Source: Synechococcales cyanobacterium bin31.maxbin.ball.101 (lineage in GTDB: Bacteria > Cyanobacteriota > Cyanobacteriia > Leptolyngbyales > Leptolyngbyaceae). Taken from it: a stretch of DNA of 64,000 nt. This document shows positions 1 through 9,353 of the stretch, in pieces. Under the pieces are notes generated by a model that did not search any database, was not told the origin of the DNA, and worked only from the letters and a program-made list of their open reading frames with translations. How positions within the stretch are numbered: the first letter of the stretch is position 1; each line of letters starts with the position of its first letter. The translations under genes were made by a program, and so were the position numbers. The stretch spans positions 29,433 through 93,432 of the forward strand of contig JAAFJU010000003.1 of NCBI GenBank assembly GCA_013298165.1, given 5' to 3'.

Positions 1-390
1 GGATTTGTCGTCGCTCTCCTCAACCAAACCGATCGCCGTCACCTCGACGTCCAGCCAATCTATCTCCAATATCCAAAAATTCTTCTCCCCAAAACCGTCT
101 TCGTCGAAGTCGCCTATCTCATCGGACGCGACGCCGGAATCCCCACCACGATCGCCTTCCTCCGCAACATCCAAAAAAGCCGATTTCAACCAATCGATCT
201 GATCGATCAAGACCTCGACCGGATCGCCGACATCCTCGAACAATACCTCGATAGTCGAGTGGACTTCGTAGATGCCAGCGTCATGGCGATCGCCGAACGT
301 TGCAACATCAAAACCGTCCTCACCCTCGATCAAAGAGATTTCCGCCTCTTCCGCCCAAACCACTGCGACGCCTTCACCCTACTGCCGTAG
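1..390 (+). CDS. PIN-domain (VapC-like) ribonuclease toxin, 5' end missing
   Basis: The reading frame is open from the first base to the TAG at 388-390 (129 codons), so the start lies outside the window. The translation begins GFVVALLNQTDRRH, which matches the region just after the first catalytic Asp of PIN domains; that Asp would be a residue or two upstream. The later acidic positions are visible: Glu in VFVEVAYLIG, Asp in VDFVDASVMA, and Asp in TVLTLDQRDF near the end. Such proteins are Mg2+-dependent RNases, usually toxins of type II toxin-antitoxin pairs. The antitoxin would be upstream and cannot be seen. The gene is 168 bp from the next one and may be independent of it. Confidence 0.8.
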   Translation, partial: GFVVALLNQTDRRHLDVQPIYLQYPKILLPKTVFVEVAYLIGRDAGIPTTIAFLRNIQKSRFQPIDLIDQDLDRIADILEQYLDSRVDFVDASVMAIAERCNIKTVLTLDQRDFRLFRPNHCDAFTLLP

Positions 391-558
391 CAACATTGCG
401 ATCGCCCTTCGGGAAGAACAGAGGAGTTTGTTTCGGGGAGTGAAGGTTCGATCGTGAGAGTTGTAACATTTGTTAATACGGCATCAGTCGATCGACTTTT
501 TACGTGAAAATAGTACACAGTTATTTCTTTGTCCTTCTCGCGATCGATCGTTGACCTA

Positions 559-1092
559 ATGTCTCCACCCGAACCCAGTACAGGCACCTACAGCACAATT
601 CATCAGGAAGAATTTAGCTATGCTTTCATTAGTGCGATCGCAACCGCCGCAGGATACACCGTAAAACTCGCAACTCGGTCCGAAGACATTGCGGGAGCCG
701 ACCTCACGATCGCGGCTCCCGGCGTCACAGGCAAAGTTACAAAATCTCCTGTATGCGATGCTCAAGTCAAATGCACGACTGACATTAGCATCGTCAAGAA
801 AACCCACATCCACTACCCCTTACAGATTCACAACTATAATCGACTCATCGCCAACACCTTCAAACCCCAACTTCTCATCGTCGTTCTCATTCCCAAAAAC
901 CTCCCCGATTGGCTCCAGAGCACCGAAACCGAAACGACCCTTCAACGCTGCGCCTACTGGATTTCGCTGAGAGGAGATCCTCCAAGTACCAACAACGAAA
1001 AAATCACCATCCGTATTCCTAGGAGCCAAATCCTCACCCCAAAATCTCTCCAAGACATCATGCAACGTATCGCGGACGCGGAAGACCTATGA
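559..1092 (+). CDS. DUF4365-like protein, first gene of the DISARM-like operon
   Basis: The encoded protein has 177 residues. I chose the ATG at 559 over an in-frame TTG 30 bases upstream, since the ten residues before it look non-coding. The motif CDAQVKCT, followed by a run of hydrophobic strands (PQLLIVVLIP) and the aromatic segment CAYWISLRG, resembles DUF4365, a domain related to restriction-endonuclease-like folds and common in defence islands. The nuclease assignment is inference. Its stop overlaps the start of the next gene (ATGA), so the two are probably translationally coupled. The coding strand is C-rich like the following three genes. Confidence 0.65.
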   Translation: MSPPEPSTGTYSTIHQEEFSYAFISAIATAAGYTVKLATRSEDIAGADLTIAAPGVTGKVTKSPVCDAQVKCTTDISIVKKTHIHYPLQIHNYNRLIANTFKPQLLIVVLIPKNLPDWLQSTETETTLQRCAYWISLRGDPPSTNNEKITIRIPRSQILTPKSLQDIMQRIADAEDL

Positions 1093-2288
1093 ATTTCCCT
1101 AGCCTCACCCTCAAACAATGTAGCTCTATTAGTCCGCAGACCGTCCTCGACTATCTGCACCATCAACAATGGCAAGAAACCGAATCCGTCCCCAATCACC
1201 ACAGCATTTGGGAACTCTCTCATCCCGAAGAAGGAAAGCTCCAAATTCTCCTTCCCCTCAATGCAGAAATTCCCGACTTCCCCGATCGGATGCATGATCT
1301 CATCCAGGTCATTGCCTTTGTCGAAAACCGATCAGAAACTGAGATCTTCAACGACTTCGCCAACGTCACCCAAATCGCTAAAGACCTCGGTCGCGAAATC
1401 CTAAACCTCCATCTCTACTTCAACAAAGACCAATCCCAACCCGAAGCCCCCGCCAAAAAACTCGGCAACATCCTCTCATCTCTGCAAGACACCCTCGACG
1501 CAATCGGGCAAGTCGAAGGCGGACGCGCCACCCCACTCGGCAAAATCGCACAAGAAATCACCCAACGCACCAGCCTAGATGTGATCAGCTTCTTCAAAGG
1601 CTCCTTTGGGATTCGCCTTGCAGCAGCCCCCGCCCCCGCTCAACTCAACCTCATTCAGGAACCACTAGCAGAAACCGCCATTAAAGGCTTCATCGACCTC
1701 ATCAACAGCAGCGAAAACAAATCTAAATTAAGCAAACTACTTAAAAAATACCAACACCGAACCACCTCTCATTATCGTAAATTTCTCATCGCCCTCACCG
1801 ACTCCGAAGCCGATCTCCGCATTGAATGGGGTTCCACCAACCCTGAAAAAAGCAGCACCGTCAACCTCTCTAGCCTCGACGCATGGCGAGCGATCGCAAT
1901 TTGTAGCGAACTCGTCACCAACGAACCCGAAGAATATGAAATCATCGGAAAACTCTGGGCAGTAGACAGCAAACGAAAAACCTTCCGACTAGAAGACATC
2001 TACGAAGGAAAACCCTACTTCGGCAAAATATCCGACGACGTTTTGACATCCGGCGTAGAAATGATCGCCAGCCCACCCAGAACCTATCGAGCCAGAATCC
2101 AAGGCACCCTCAAAGAAAATCCCAACACAGGCGAAGCCTCCCTAGAATACAAACTCATCGCCCTAGCCCCATGGGACAAAACCGTCCCCACCGAAGATCC
2201 CACAACAACCCACGAAGCCACAACTGACACCCTTCCCACCGATCGTCCCCGCCGAAAAAGCACCAAGAAATCTCGGAACATCGCATAG
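1089..2288 (+). CDS. Unrecognised protein in the DISARM-like operon
   Basis: The 399-residue protein is not one I recognise. The first 110 residues look like a compact alpha/beta domain. A Pro/Ala-rich stretch near residues 115-125 leads into a helical middle part. Residues about 270-355 look like a beta-rich small-barrel domain (EEYEIIGKLWAVDSKRKTF and SLEYKLIALAPW), and the C-terminal 40 residues are a disordered Thr/Pro tail ending in basic residues (RPRRKSTKKSR). The gene starts inside the preceding stop codon and is followed after 18 bp by the HIRAN gene, so it belongs to the operon. A nucleic-acid-binding role is possible but not shown. Confidence 0.8.
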   Translation: MNFPSLTLKQCSSISPQTVLDYLHHQQWQETESVPNHHSIWELSHPEEGKLQILLPLNAEIPDFPDRMHDLIQVIAFVENRSETEIFNDFANVTQIAKDLGREILNLHLYFNKDQSQPEAPAKKLGNILSSLQDTLDAIGQVEGGRATPLGKIAQEITQRTSLDVISFFKGSFGIRLAAAPAPAQLNLIQEPLAETAIKGFIDLINSSENKSKLSKLLKKYQHRTTSHYRKFLIALTDSEADLRIEWGSTNPEKSSTVNLSSLDAWRAIAICSELVTNEPEEYEIIGKLWAVDSKRKTFRLEDIYEGKPYFGKISDDVLTSGVEMIASPPRTYRARIQGTLKENPNTGEASLEYKLIALAPWDKTVPTEDPTTTHEATTDTLPTDRPRRKSTKKSRNIA

Positions 2289-2306
2289 AGCGTAACCCTA
2301 ATAAAA

Positions 2307-3074
2307 ATGAAAACTCTATTTCTGAGTTGGCAAGATCCAGTCAGCCGCGCTTGGTTTCCGATCGGCAAACTCACTCACGATGGGCGACTATACCACTTCG
2401 TCTACATCCAAGGCGCGATCGAAGCCCACCAAAAAGCAGATTTCCAACCCATCATCTCCTTTCCTGACTTTTACCAAACCTACGGATCCCCAGAGCTGTT
2501 CCCCCTGTTCAACAACCGTCTTCTCCGAAGCAGCCGTCCCGACTATCCCGACTTCATTCAATGGCTCAACCTACCCAAAGATAAAAACGATCCGATCGCC
2601 ATCCTCTCCCGCAGCGGCGGCAAACGCGAAACCGACACCTTTGAGGTCTTCCCCTCTCCAGAACTCAGCGATGACGGCAACTACCACATTCACTTTTTCG
2701 TCCACGGACAGCGCCACCTCCCGATCGAAGCTCAACAACATCTTTACCAACTGAGACCCGGACAACCCCTCAGCCTCCTCCACGATGCCCAAAATCCCTA
2801 TGACTCCCGCGCCCTACTCATCCGCACCGACGATCTGCATCTCGTAGGCTACTGTCCCCGCTACCTCACCCAAGACTTTTTTGAACTGGTGATCAATAAT
2901 CCCGACCAAGTGACGACCACGATCGAACGCATCAATCCCCCACCCACCCCCGTCCAATTCCGCTTCCTATGCAGCCTCACCGCAAAATGGAATTCCGACT
3001 TCCAGCCCTTTTCAGCCGCGATTTACACCCCGATCGCCGCCGTAGAAACTGAAAATCAGCTCGTACTCCTCTAA
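2307..3074 (+). CDS. HIRAN-domain protein
   Basis: The protein has 255 residues. The N-terminal part (FLSWQDPVSRAWFPIGKL, then ELFPLFNNRLL and SRPDYPDFIQWL) is a conserved module often found ahead of HIRAN domains. The C-terminal part has the HIRAN pattern: HDAQNPYDSRALLI followed by LVGYCPRYL (about residues 165-190). HIRAN domains in Rad5 and HLTF bind 3' DNA ends, and standalone versions occur in bacterial defence and repair loci. Here it sits between an unknown gene and the RelE-UvrD helicase gene, which suggests recognition of DNA ends or stalled forks for the helicases downstream. That role is inferred from the family and the neighbours. Confidence 0.75.
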   Translation: MKTLFLSWQDPVSRAWFPIGKLTHDGRLYHFVYIQGAIEAHQKADFQPIISFPDFYQTYGSPELFPLFNNRLLRSSRPDYPDFIQWLNLPKDKNDPIAILSRSGGKRETDTFEVFPSPELSDDGNYHIHFFVHGQRHLPIEAQQHLYQLRPGQPLSLLHDAQNPYDSRALLIRTDDLHLVGYCPRYLTQDFFELVINNPDQVTTTIERINPPPTPVQFRFLCSLTAKWNSDFQPFSAAIYTPIAAVETENQLVLL

Positions 3075-3215
3075 CACAAGAAAATCGCCCAAAATCCCCC
3101 CAGACAGAATTAATCTCGCTATACTGAGGTGCCAGTACCCTGCCAATATCACTTGCCAGCATCGCTTGCCAGCATCGATCGATATGGCGATCGCCCCGCC
3201 ACCCCCAGCGCCTCC

Positions 3216-5315
3216 ATGTCCTTCGAGATCATCCACAAACCCACCTTCACCAACCAACTCCTCACCATCCCCAAAGAGCGAGTCGTACAGGTCTTAGAAA
3301 AAATTGAAGTCTTGCGTAAAGACCCCAGCCCCCACGGCACCCTCAAGAAAAAGCTCCATGGTTACGAAGGAGCCGTCTATCGTCTGCGATCGGGCGACTA
3401 CCGCATCATCTACACCTACGGCGACGGCTGGGTTTCACTCCTAGGCGTAGATAGCCGAAAAGATGTCTATCGCGGCACCAAACTCTACGCCGAAGAAGCC
3501 ACGATCGACATCAAAAAAGTCTCCGACCTAGAACTCCTCCTTCTCCCACAGTCACCCTCACACCCTGCCACCCCGCCAGCCCATTCCCAGCCCGAAGATC
3601 CACTCCCCAAGCTCCCCACCGAAGACCTGCTCACCCAACTCCTCATCCCTACCCATTATTTTCCCCTTCTCCTGCCCTGCCAAACCCTCGACGACCTTCT
3701 CGCCGCCGACATTCCAAGTCACCTGCGCGATCGTCTCTTCGACTGCCTCACCAACCCCAACTTTGACCAAGTTCTCCACCAACCCGACCTCCGCACCGGA
3801 GACCCCAACGACCTACTTCGATTCAAAGAAGGCGAACTCCTCGGCTTCCTGCTCCACCTCAACCCCGAACAAGAAAAATTTGTCACCTGGTCCCTAAAAG
3901 CCAGCGGACCCACCCTCGTCAAAGGCAGTCCCGGCACCGGAAAAAGTACAATCGCCCTCTACCGCGTCCGCACCCTCATCGAGCACCTCAAAACCCAAGG
4001 CAACCCCCAACCCCGCATCCTCTTTACCACCTATACCAACGCCCTCGTCACCTTCTCCCGCCAGCTTCTCGATAGCCTTCTAGGGGAGGATCGCACCTGC
4101 GTCACGGTCAAAACCGCCGACGCGATCGTCTACAACCTCCTCACCGAAAACGGACCCAAACCTACGATCGCCAACGACGCCGACCTCCGAAAAGCATTAC
4201 AAAAAGCACTGCCCACCACGATCGCCACCCTCGACGGCAACCTCCTCCAGCAACAAGCCCAACGCCAAATCCTCCAACGCCTCACCCCCGACTACCTCCT
4301 CCAAGAACTCAACACCCTGATCGATGGACGCACCCTCCTCACACTCGAAGACTACCAAGCCACTCCCCGCACCGGACGATCGATCGCCCTCAACAAAATC
4401 CAACGTCAAGCCATCTGGCACCTCCGCCACCACATTCTCCAAAACCTCAAAACCAACAACCTCGAAACCTGGTCCCAACTGCGAAACCGCGCCCTCACGA
4501 TCGTCGAAAGCGCCCCCAACGTCCCCAAATACGATGCCGTCATCATCGACGAAGCCCAAGACCTCGATCCCAATATCCTCCGTCTCCTCACCACCCTCTG
4601 CATCGCCCCCAACCGTCTCTTCGTCACCGCCGATGCCAACCAATCCATCTATGGCAGTGGCTTCCGCTGGCAAGACATCCACACCGATCTAAAATTCACC
4701 GGACGCACCGGAATCCTTCGCACCAATCACCGCACCACCCGCGAAATCAGCGAAGCTGCCCACAGCTATCTCTCCGACAGCCAACTTGACCCAGAGATCA
4801 CCGATCGCGACTATATCCACACCGGACCTTCACCCGCCGTCCGATCGATCGCCACCCACTTCGATGAAGCCCAACTCCTCACCCAATTCTGCAAAACCGC
4901 CACCCGCGAATTCCGCCTCGGCATCAACGCCTGCGCCATCCTCGTCCCCAACGAAACTATTGGCAAAAACCTCGCAGGGAAGTTAAATAGTCTAGGTTTA
5001 CCTGCACAATACATGGCGAGTAAAGATCTCAATCTCAACGTCCCCCAAGTCAAAATCCTCACCCTCAAATCTGCCAAAGGACTGGAATTTCCCATCGTCG
5101 CGATCGCAGGCTTCCTTGGCACTACCTATCCAAAAATCCCTAAAGGTAGCTCAGAAGCCGAAATTCAAGAACTCCTTGCCCGCGAACGTCGTACACTTTT
5201 TGTCGGGATGACCCGTGCCATGCGCGCACTCCTTATCCTCACCCCCACCTCCAAACCCTCACCCCTCCTCCAAAACTTCGACAACGCTCTCTGGAACCTC
5301 GGTCAACCCGCATGA
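3216..5315 (+). CDS. RelE-like domain fused to UvrD/Rep-type superfamily 1 helicase
   Basis: I chose the ATG at 3216 (699 residues); an upstream in-frame GTG adds 29 residues of low-quality sequence. Residues 1-90 have a RelE/ParE-like pattern (GYEGAVYRLRSGDYRIIYTY, then VDSRKDVY). After a Pro-rich linker comes a complete SF1 helicase: Walker A GSPGTGKS at 237-244, DEAQD at 445-449, TADANQSIYG, motif IV RTNHRT, motif V TLKSAKGLEF near 616 and motif VI VGMTRAM near 663. UvrD-like enzymes move 3'-5' on single-stranded DNA. The stop overlaps the drmA start (ATGA), so the two are coupled. Whether the RelE domain still cleaves mRNA or only binds cannot be decided from sequence. Confidence 0.88.
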   Translation: MSFEIIHKPTFTNQLLTIPKERVVQVLEKIEVLRKDPSPHGTLKKKLHGYEGAVYRLRSGDYRIIYTYGDGWVSLLGVDSRKDVYRGTKLYAEEATIDIKKVSDLELLLLPQSPSHPATPPAHSQPEDPLPKLPTEDLLTQLLIPTHYFPLLLPCQTLDDLLAADIPSHLRDRLFDCLTNPNFDQVLHQPDLRTGDPNDLLRFKEGELLGFLLHLNPEQEKFVTWSLKASGPTLVKGSPGTGKSTIALYRVRTLIEHLKTQGNPQPRILFTTYTNALVTFSRQLLDSLLGEDRTCVTVKTADAIVYNLLTENGPKPTIANDADLRKALQKALPTTIATLDGNLLQQQAQRQILQRLTPDYLLQELNTLIDGRTLLTLEDYQATPRTGRSIALNKIQRQAIWHLRHHILQNLKTNNLETWSQLRNRALTIVESAPNVPKYDAVIIDEAQDLDPNILRLLTTLCIAPNRLFVTADANQSIYGSGFRWQDIHTDLKFTGRTGILRTNHRTTREISEAAHSYLSDSQLDPEITDRDYIHTGPSPAVRSIATHFDEAQLLTQFCKTATREFRLGINACAILVPNETIGKNLAGKLNSLGLPAQYMASKDLNLNVPQVKILTLKSAKGLEFPIVAIAGFLGTTYPKIPKGSSEAEIQELLARERRTLFVGMTRAMRALLILTPTSKPSPLLQNFDNALWNLGQPA

Positions 5316-8300
5316 AAACCATTCAGCTTCCCACCATTCTCCCCGGCAATCTCGATCTCACCGAACTCAATCAACAACTGCGCGATCAACAGATCCAACT
5401 GGATTGGAGTGCCGTGGTTTCTGCATCTGAAGAGCATCTTGTCATACTCTTTCAAGGATTAGACTTATCGGATGATAGTGATGTCCTTGGCATAGACGAT
5501 CGTATTTCAGATGCCATTCAAAATCGAATCCTCCTGGCATTTAATCAAATTAGCAACCAAGCTCAAGAGAAGCAATCCCAAAAATCCAAAAAGCAATCCA
5601 AAAAGCAATCTAAAAAATCTGCCCAGCCCGTCACCTGGACCCAACCCGCTTTACTGGAAGCCCAATTTGTCGCAACCACTTCAAGCCCTACCGATTTACT
5701 CAGTGCAGACGGTCAAGGCAATCTCATCGAACTCCAACTCGTGCCCACCCAGCCAGAAGTCTCCACGCCACTTCCAGCCCGCGTTCTCACCCGATCGAAT
5801 CCCTACGAACTCCGTGCCCAGCTAGAAACCGCCATCTTAAAAGACCTCCATGGTCCCGCTGGAGGAGACTATGAAGAAGTCGATGAGTCTCGGGTCAGCG
5901 ATCGTTATCTCGTCGGACTGATCGCGCCCCTCCATCGACGGACCATTGCAAACGTGACCATCACCTCGATCGCAGACGATGAAAATGATGATTCCCGATC
6001 GGGCAGCGTAGACGAATCCCCCGAACAACTCGATCCCCTCTCACTCTCCACCGGAAGCACCACCGAAGACGGCACCACCGAACTAGCAAACCCTGTCAAT
6101 GAGAGCATGTTGCCCTCATCCATTGGACTTAGTTTTTGCATCGACGCAACCGCAATGGCAATCCAAGTAACTGCCTCCTGGGGACAATATGAAAAAGGCA
6201 AAAGCGAACTCGCCACCACCTCCACCGGATCAGCCAAAACAGTCTGGAAACGTCGTCCGATCGAAAAGACATCCCCAGCCATTCCGCTAAAAATTGGCGC
6301 AATCGCCCCTTGGAAAGTCGATCGCGATCGCGAGGTCTATGTTAAAGGTCAAATGCGAAAGCAAGGCGATGACTGGATTGCAACCGTATTTTTAGTCAAT
6401 GAACAACGGGAGCAGCAACAGCTTCCAGATTTATATTGGCTCTTCCAACCCGAACTCACCATTCGATCGGCAACGCCCGCAAACCCAGATATCTTCATCA
6501 AAAAACTCACCCGCCGCGAACCAGGGAAACTAGACGACGAAATTCATAGGGAAGAGCAGCGCATGGCAATGCTCTATCGGAACCAAGTCGAATTCGCAGT
6601 CGGACACAGTGTCGGCATTCACGCCACCGAATCTCCCCACAATCCCCAACGTGCCACCCACCTTTCAACTCGCGTCGTCCCCACCTACGAAGTTCCCCAA
6701 TCCCAGCCCCCGAGCGTAACAGAGATCCCAGCCCTTGCCGGACTCGCACTGGATATGAAAGTCCTCGCTGAAACCCCCTTAAGCGATCTCCCAGCACAAC
6801 TTCAACCCCTCACCCTTGCCTACTCACAATGGATCGACCAACAGACCATACGCCTCAGTGACCCAACAACCGGACTCGATCCCTATGAAGAAATTGCAAA
6901 AGGGGCGATCGAAGACTGCCAAAAAGCACTCCAACGGATTCAAGCTGGAATTGATCTCCTTGCCACCCAGCCACAAGCTGCCGAAGCCTTTTCCTTTATG
7001 AATCGCGCCATGTGGCAACAACGGGTTCATGCACTCTACGCCGAACAAAAACGTCGAGGGGAAACCGAAACTCTAGAATCGATCGATATCCCCAAAAACC
7101 GAACTTGGCGAACGTTCCAACTAGCATTCATTCTGCTCAACCTCCCCAGTATTACCAACCTTGAGCATCCCGATCGAATCCATCCGACCCAAGCCGTAGC
7201 CGATCTCCTCTGGTTCCCGACAGGCGGCGGTAAAACCGAAGCCTATTTAGGTTTGACTGCCTATACGATCGCCCTTCGTCGCCTCCAAGGAACGATATCA
7301 GGGCGATCGGGCGAATATGGTGTTGCCGTCTTAATGCGCTACACCCTTCGTCTCCTAACCCTGCAACAATTCCAACGAGCCACAGCACTCATCTGCGCCT
7401 GTGAAGCCATTCGCCGGGATGATGTCCAGAAATGGGGTAAAGAACCCTTCCGAATTGGACTTTGGGTTGGAAAACACACAACGCCTAACACCACAGAACA
7501 AAGCCATGAAGTCCTCCAACAGAAAAAAGAAAGTTATCAGGGAGCCAGCAGTGGTTCACCCCATCAACTCACCAATTGCCCCTGGTGTGGAACCCAGATT
7601 CAAGCCGATCGACATATCCATGTTGAGTCTTTTAAGCAAGGCAGCGGAAGGACACTGACCTACTGTGGTGACTCCCTCGGGCGATGCCTATTTAGTCAAA
7701 AGCAATCCCCTAAAGAAGGGCTTCCAGTTGTCGTTGTCGATGACGAAATCTATCGATTACTCCCAACCTTGCTCATTGCCACCGTCGATAAATTTGCACA
7801 AATGCCCTGGAATGGCAAAACGCAAATGCTCTTTGGACAAGTGGATGGGTATTGCACTCGCCATGGATTTCGATCGCCCGAAATCGAAGATAGCGATTCC
7901 CATCCCGCCCGCCATGGGAACCCCGCTGCTCGAACCATTCCCATGAATCCGCTCCGTCCACCGGATCTCATTATTCAAGATGAACTCCATCTGATCAGTG
8001 GACCGCTCGGCACCCTCGTGGGACTCTATGAAACAGCCGTAGACCACCTCTGTTCCTGGGAAGTCAATGGTCAAACTGTCCGCCCCAAAGTCATCGCATC
8101 CACTGCCACCATCCGCCAAGCCCGCGAACAAATTCACCAATTATTTCTACGCGAGGTCCAAATCTTTCCGCCTCAAGGCTTAGACATCACCGATAATTTC
8201 TTCTCTCGCCAACGCACCCCCAATGCCGAAACGCCCGGTCGTCGCTACATCGGCATCTGTGCCAGTGGACGACGGCTTAAGGCGGCGCTCATTCGGGTCT

Positions 8301-9328
8301 ACACGGCAATTCTCTCATCATCTCAAGATTTATTGAACGAAGGCGCAGAGGTCGATCCCTGGATGACCTTAGTCGGCTATTTCAATTCCATGCGTGAACT
8401 CGGGGGAACCCGGCGTCTCGTCGATGATGATATTCAAACTCGACTGTATCGAATGCCCGATCGAGGCTTGGCAAAACGATCGAATCTAGAAGTCCAAGAA
8501 TTGACCTCACGCATTCCATCCACTGACATTCCCATCGTCCTTGATCGGCTAGAAGTTCCCTTTCTACCGAAATCAGACGGCACTAAAAAAGAATCACGCC
8601 AGACCAAAAATCGCCCGATCGATGTGTTGCTCGCCACCAATATGATTTCGGTCGGGGTCGATATTCGTCGCCTTGGAATCATGGTAGTCGCAGGTCAGCC
8701 TAAGACAACTGCTGAATATATTCAAGCCACCTCACGGGTAGGGCGAACGCATCCAGGTCTGGTTTTTACAATTTACAACTGGGCAAGACCCAGAGACTTA
8801 TCCCATTACGAACAATTTGAACATTACCATTCCACCTTCTATCAACATGTCGAATCACTGTCGATTACACCCTTTTCACCTGGGTCAATTCAGCGAGGAT
8901 TAGCGTCAGTATTCGTTGCTTTAATTCGCCTCATGGGGACAGAGTTTAATCAAAACGATCGCGCTGGACGGATCGATCGGAATCATCCAGTCATTCAAGC
9001 TGCGATGAAAACCCTGCTCGATCGGGCAGAACAGATTGAAGGACCAGTCACCCGCGATGAATTAAAAAAGGTACTAGATGCAAAACTAGATTATTGGCTA
9101 AAATTCAGAGATGGACTCAAGGATGGTGCCGAATTAAAGTATAAACCGCAGTCCGACGGCAATACGCTTCCATTACTCGACCAGTTTGGCATCTCGAACC
9201 CTTCTCCCTTCGCCTGTTTAAATTCACTCCGTAACGTAGAACCCACGGTGGGATTGATTCTGGACGACCGAGTTCTGGAAGATGATTTTCAAGTTCCGAA
9301 GCCAATGCCGAAATCTTCTCAATCTTAG
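5312..9328 (+). CDS. drmA: DISARM-type helicase DrmA
   Basis: The 1338-residue protein has a superfamily 2 helicase core in its second half: Walker A FPTGGGKTEAYLG near 635, a Cys cluster (C756, C759, C785, C792) that probably binds zinc, QDELHLI at 889-895 in place of DEAH, motif III ASTATIRQA, motif V NMISVGVDIRRLG and motif VI QATSRVGR at 1138-1145. These features and the following DUF1998 and PLD genes match DrmA of DISARM, a multi-gene anti-phage system. The N-terminal 550 residues carry a Lys/Ser/Gln-rich repeat near 90-107 and otherwise no known domain. The start overlaps the RelE-UvrD stop. Confidence 0.85.
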   Translation: MKTIQLPTILPGNLDLTELNQQLRDQQIQLDWSAVVSASEEHLVILFQGLDLSDDSDVLGIDDRISDAIQNRILLAFNQISNQAQEKQSQKSKKQSKKQSKKSAQPVTWTQPALLEAQFVATTSSPTDLLSADGQGNLIELQLVPTQPEVSTPLPARVLTRSNPYELRAQLETAILKDLHGPAGGDYEEVDESRVSDRYLVGLIAPLHRRTIANVTITSIADDENDDSRSGSVDESPEQLDPLSLSTGSTTEDGTTELANPVNESMLPSSIGLSFCIDATAMAIQVTASWGQYEKGKSELATTSTGSAKTVWKRRPIEKTSPAIPLKIGAIAPWKVDRDREVYVKGQMRKQGDDWIATVFLVNEQREQQQLPDLYWLFQPELTIRSATPANPDIFIKKLTRREPGKLDDEIHREEQRMAMLYRNQVEFAVGHSVGIHATESPHNPQRATHLSTRVVPTYEVPQSQPPSVTEIPALAGLALDMKVLAETPLSDLPAQLQPLTLAYSQWIDQQTIRLSDPTTGLDPYEEIAKGAIEDCQKALQRIQAGIDLLATQPQAAEAFSFMNRAMWQQRVHALYAEQKRRGETETLESIDIPKNRTWRTFQLAFILLNLPSITNLEHPDRIHPTQAVADLLWFPTGGGKTEAYLGLTAYTIALRRLQGTISGRSGEYGVAVLMRYTLRLLTLQQFQRATALICACEAIRRDDVQKWGKEPFRIGLWVGKHTTPNTTEQSHEVLQQKKESYQGASSGSPHQLTNCPWCGTQIQADRHIHVESFKQGSGRTLTYCGDSLGRCLFSQKQSPKEGLPVVVVDDEIYRLLPTLLIATVDKFAQMPWNGKTQMLFGQVDGYCTRHGFRSPEIEDSDSHPARHGNPAARTIPMNPLRPPDLIIQDELHLISGPLGTLVGLYETAVDHLCSWEVNGQTVRPKVIASTATIRQAREQIHQLFLREVQIFPPQGLDITDNFFSRQRTPNAETPGRRYIGICASGRRLKAALIRVYTAILSSSQDLLNEGAEVDPWMTLVGYFNSMRELGGTRRLVDDDIQTRLYRMPDRGLAKRSNLEVQELTSRIPSTDIPIVLDRLEVPFLPKSDGTKKESRQTKNRPIDVLLATNMISVGVDIRRLGIMVVAGQPKTTAEYIQATSRVGRTHPGLVFTIYNWARPRDLSHYEQFEHYHSTFYQHVESLSITPFSPGSIQRGLASVFVALIRLMGTEFNQNDRAGRIDRNHPVIQAAMKTLLDRAEQIEGPVTRDELKKVLDAKLDYWLKFRDGLKDGAELKYKPQSDGNTLPLLDQFGISNPSPFACLNSLRNVEPTVGLILDDRVLEDDFQVPKPMPKSSQS

Positions 9329-9353
9329 CCATTCTATTTCTACCCAAAGTCTT

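Noticed and set aside
4197..4682. A 161-codon minus-strand ORF inside the RelE-UvrD gene
   Set aside because: It is a shadow of the C-rich coding strand; its translation is Gly/Val/Glu-rich and has no domain.
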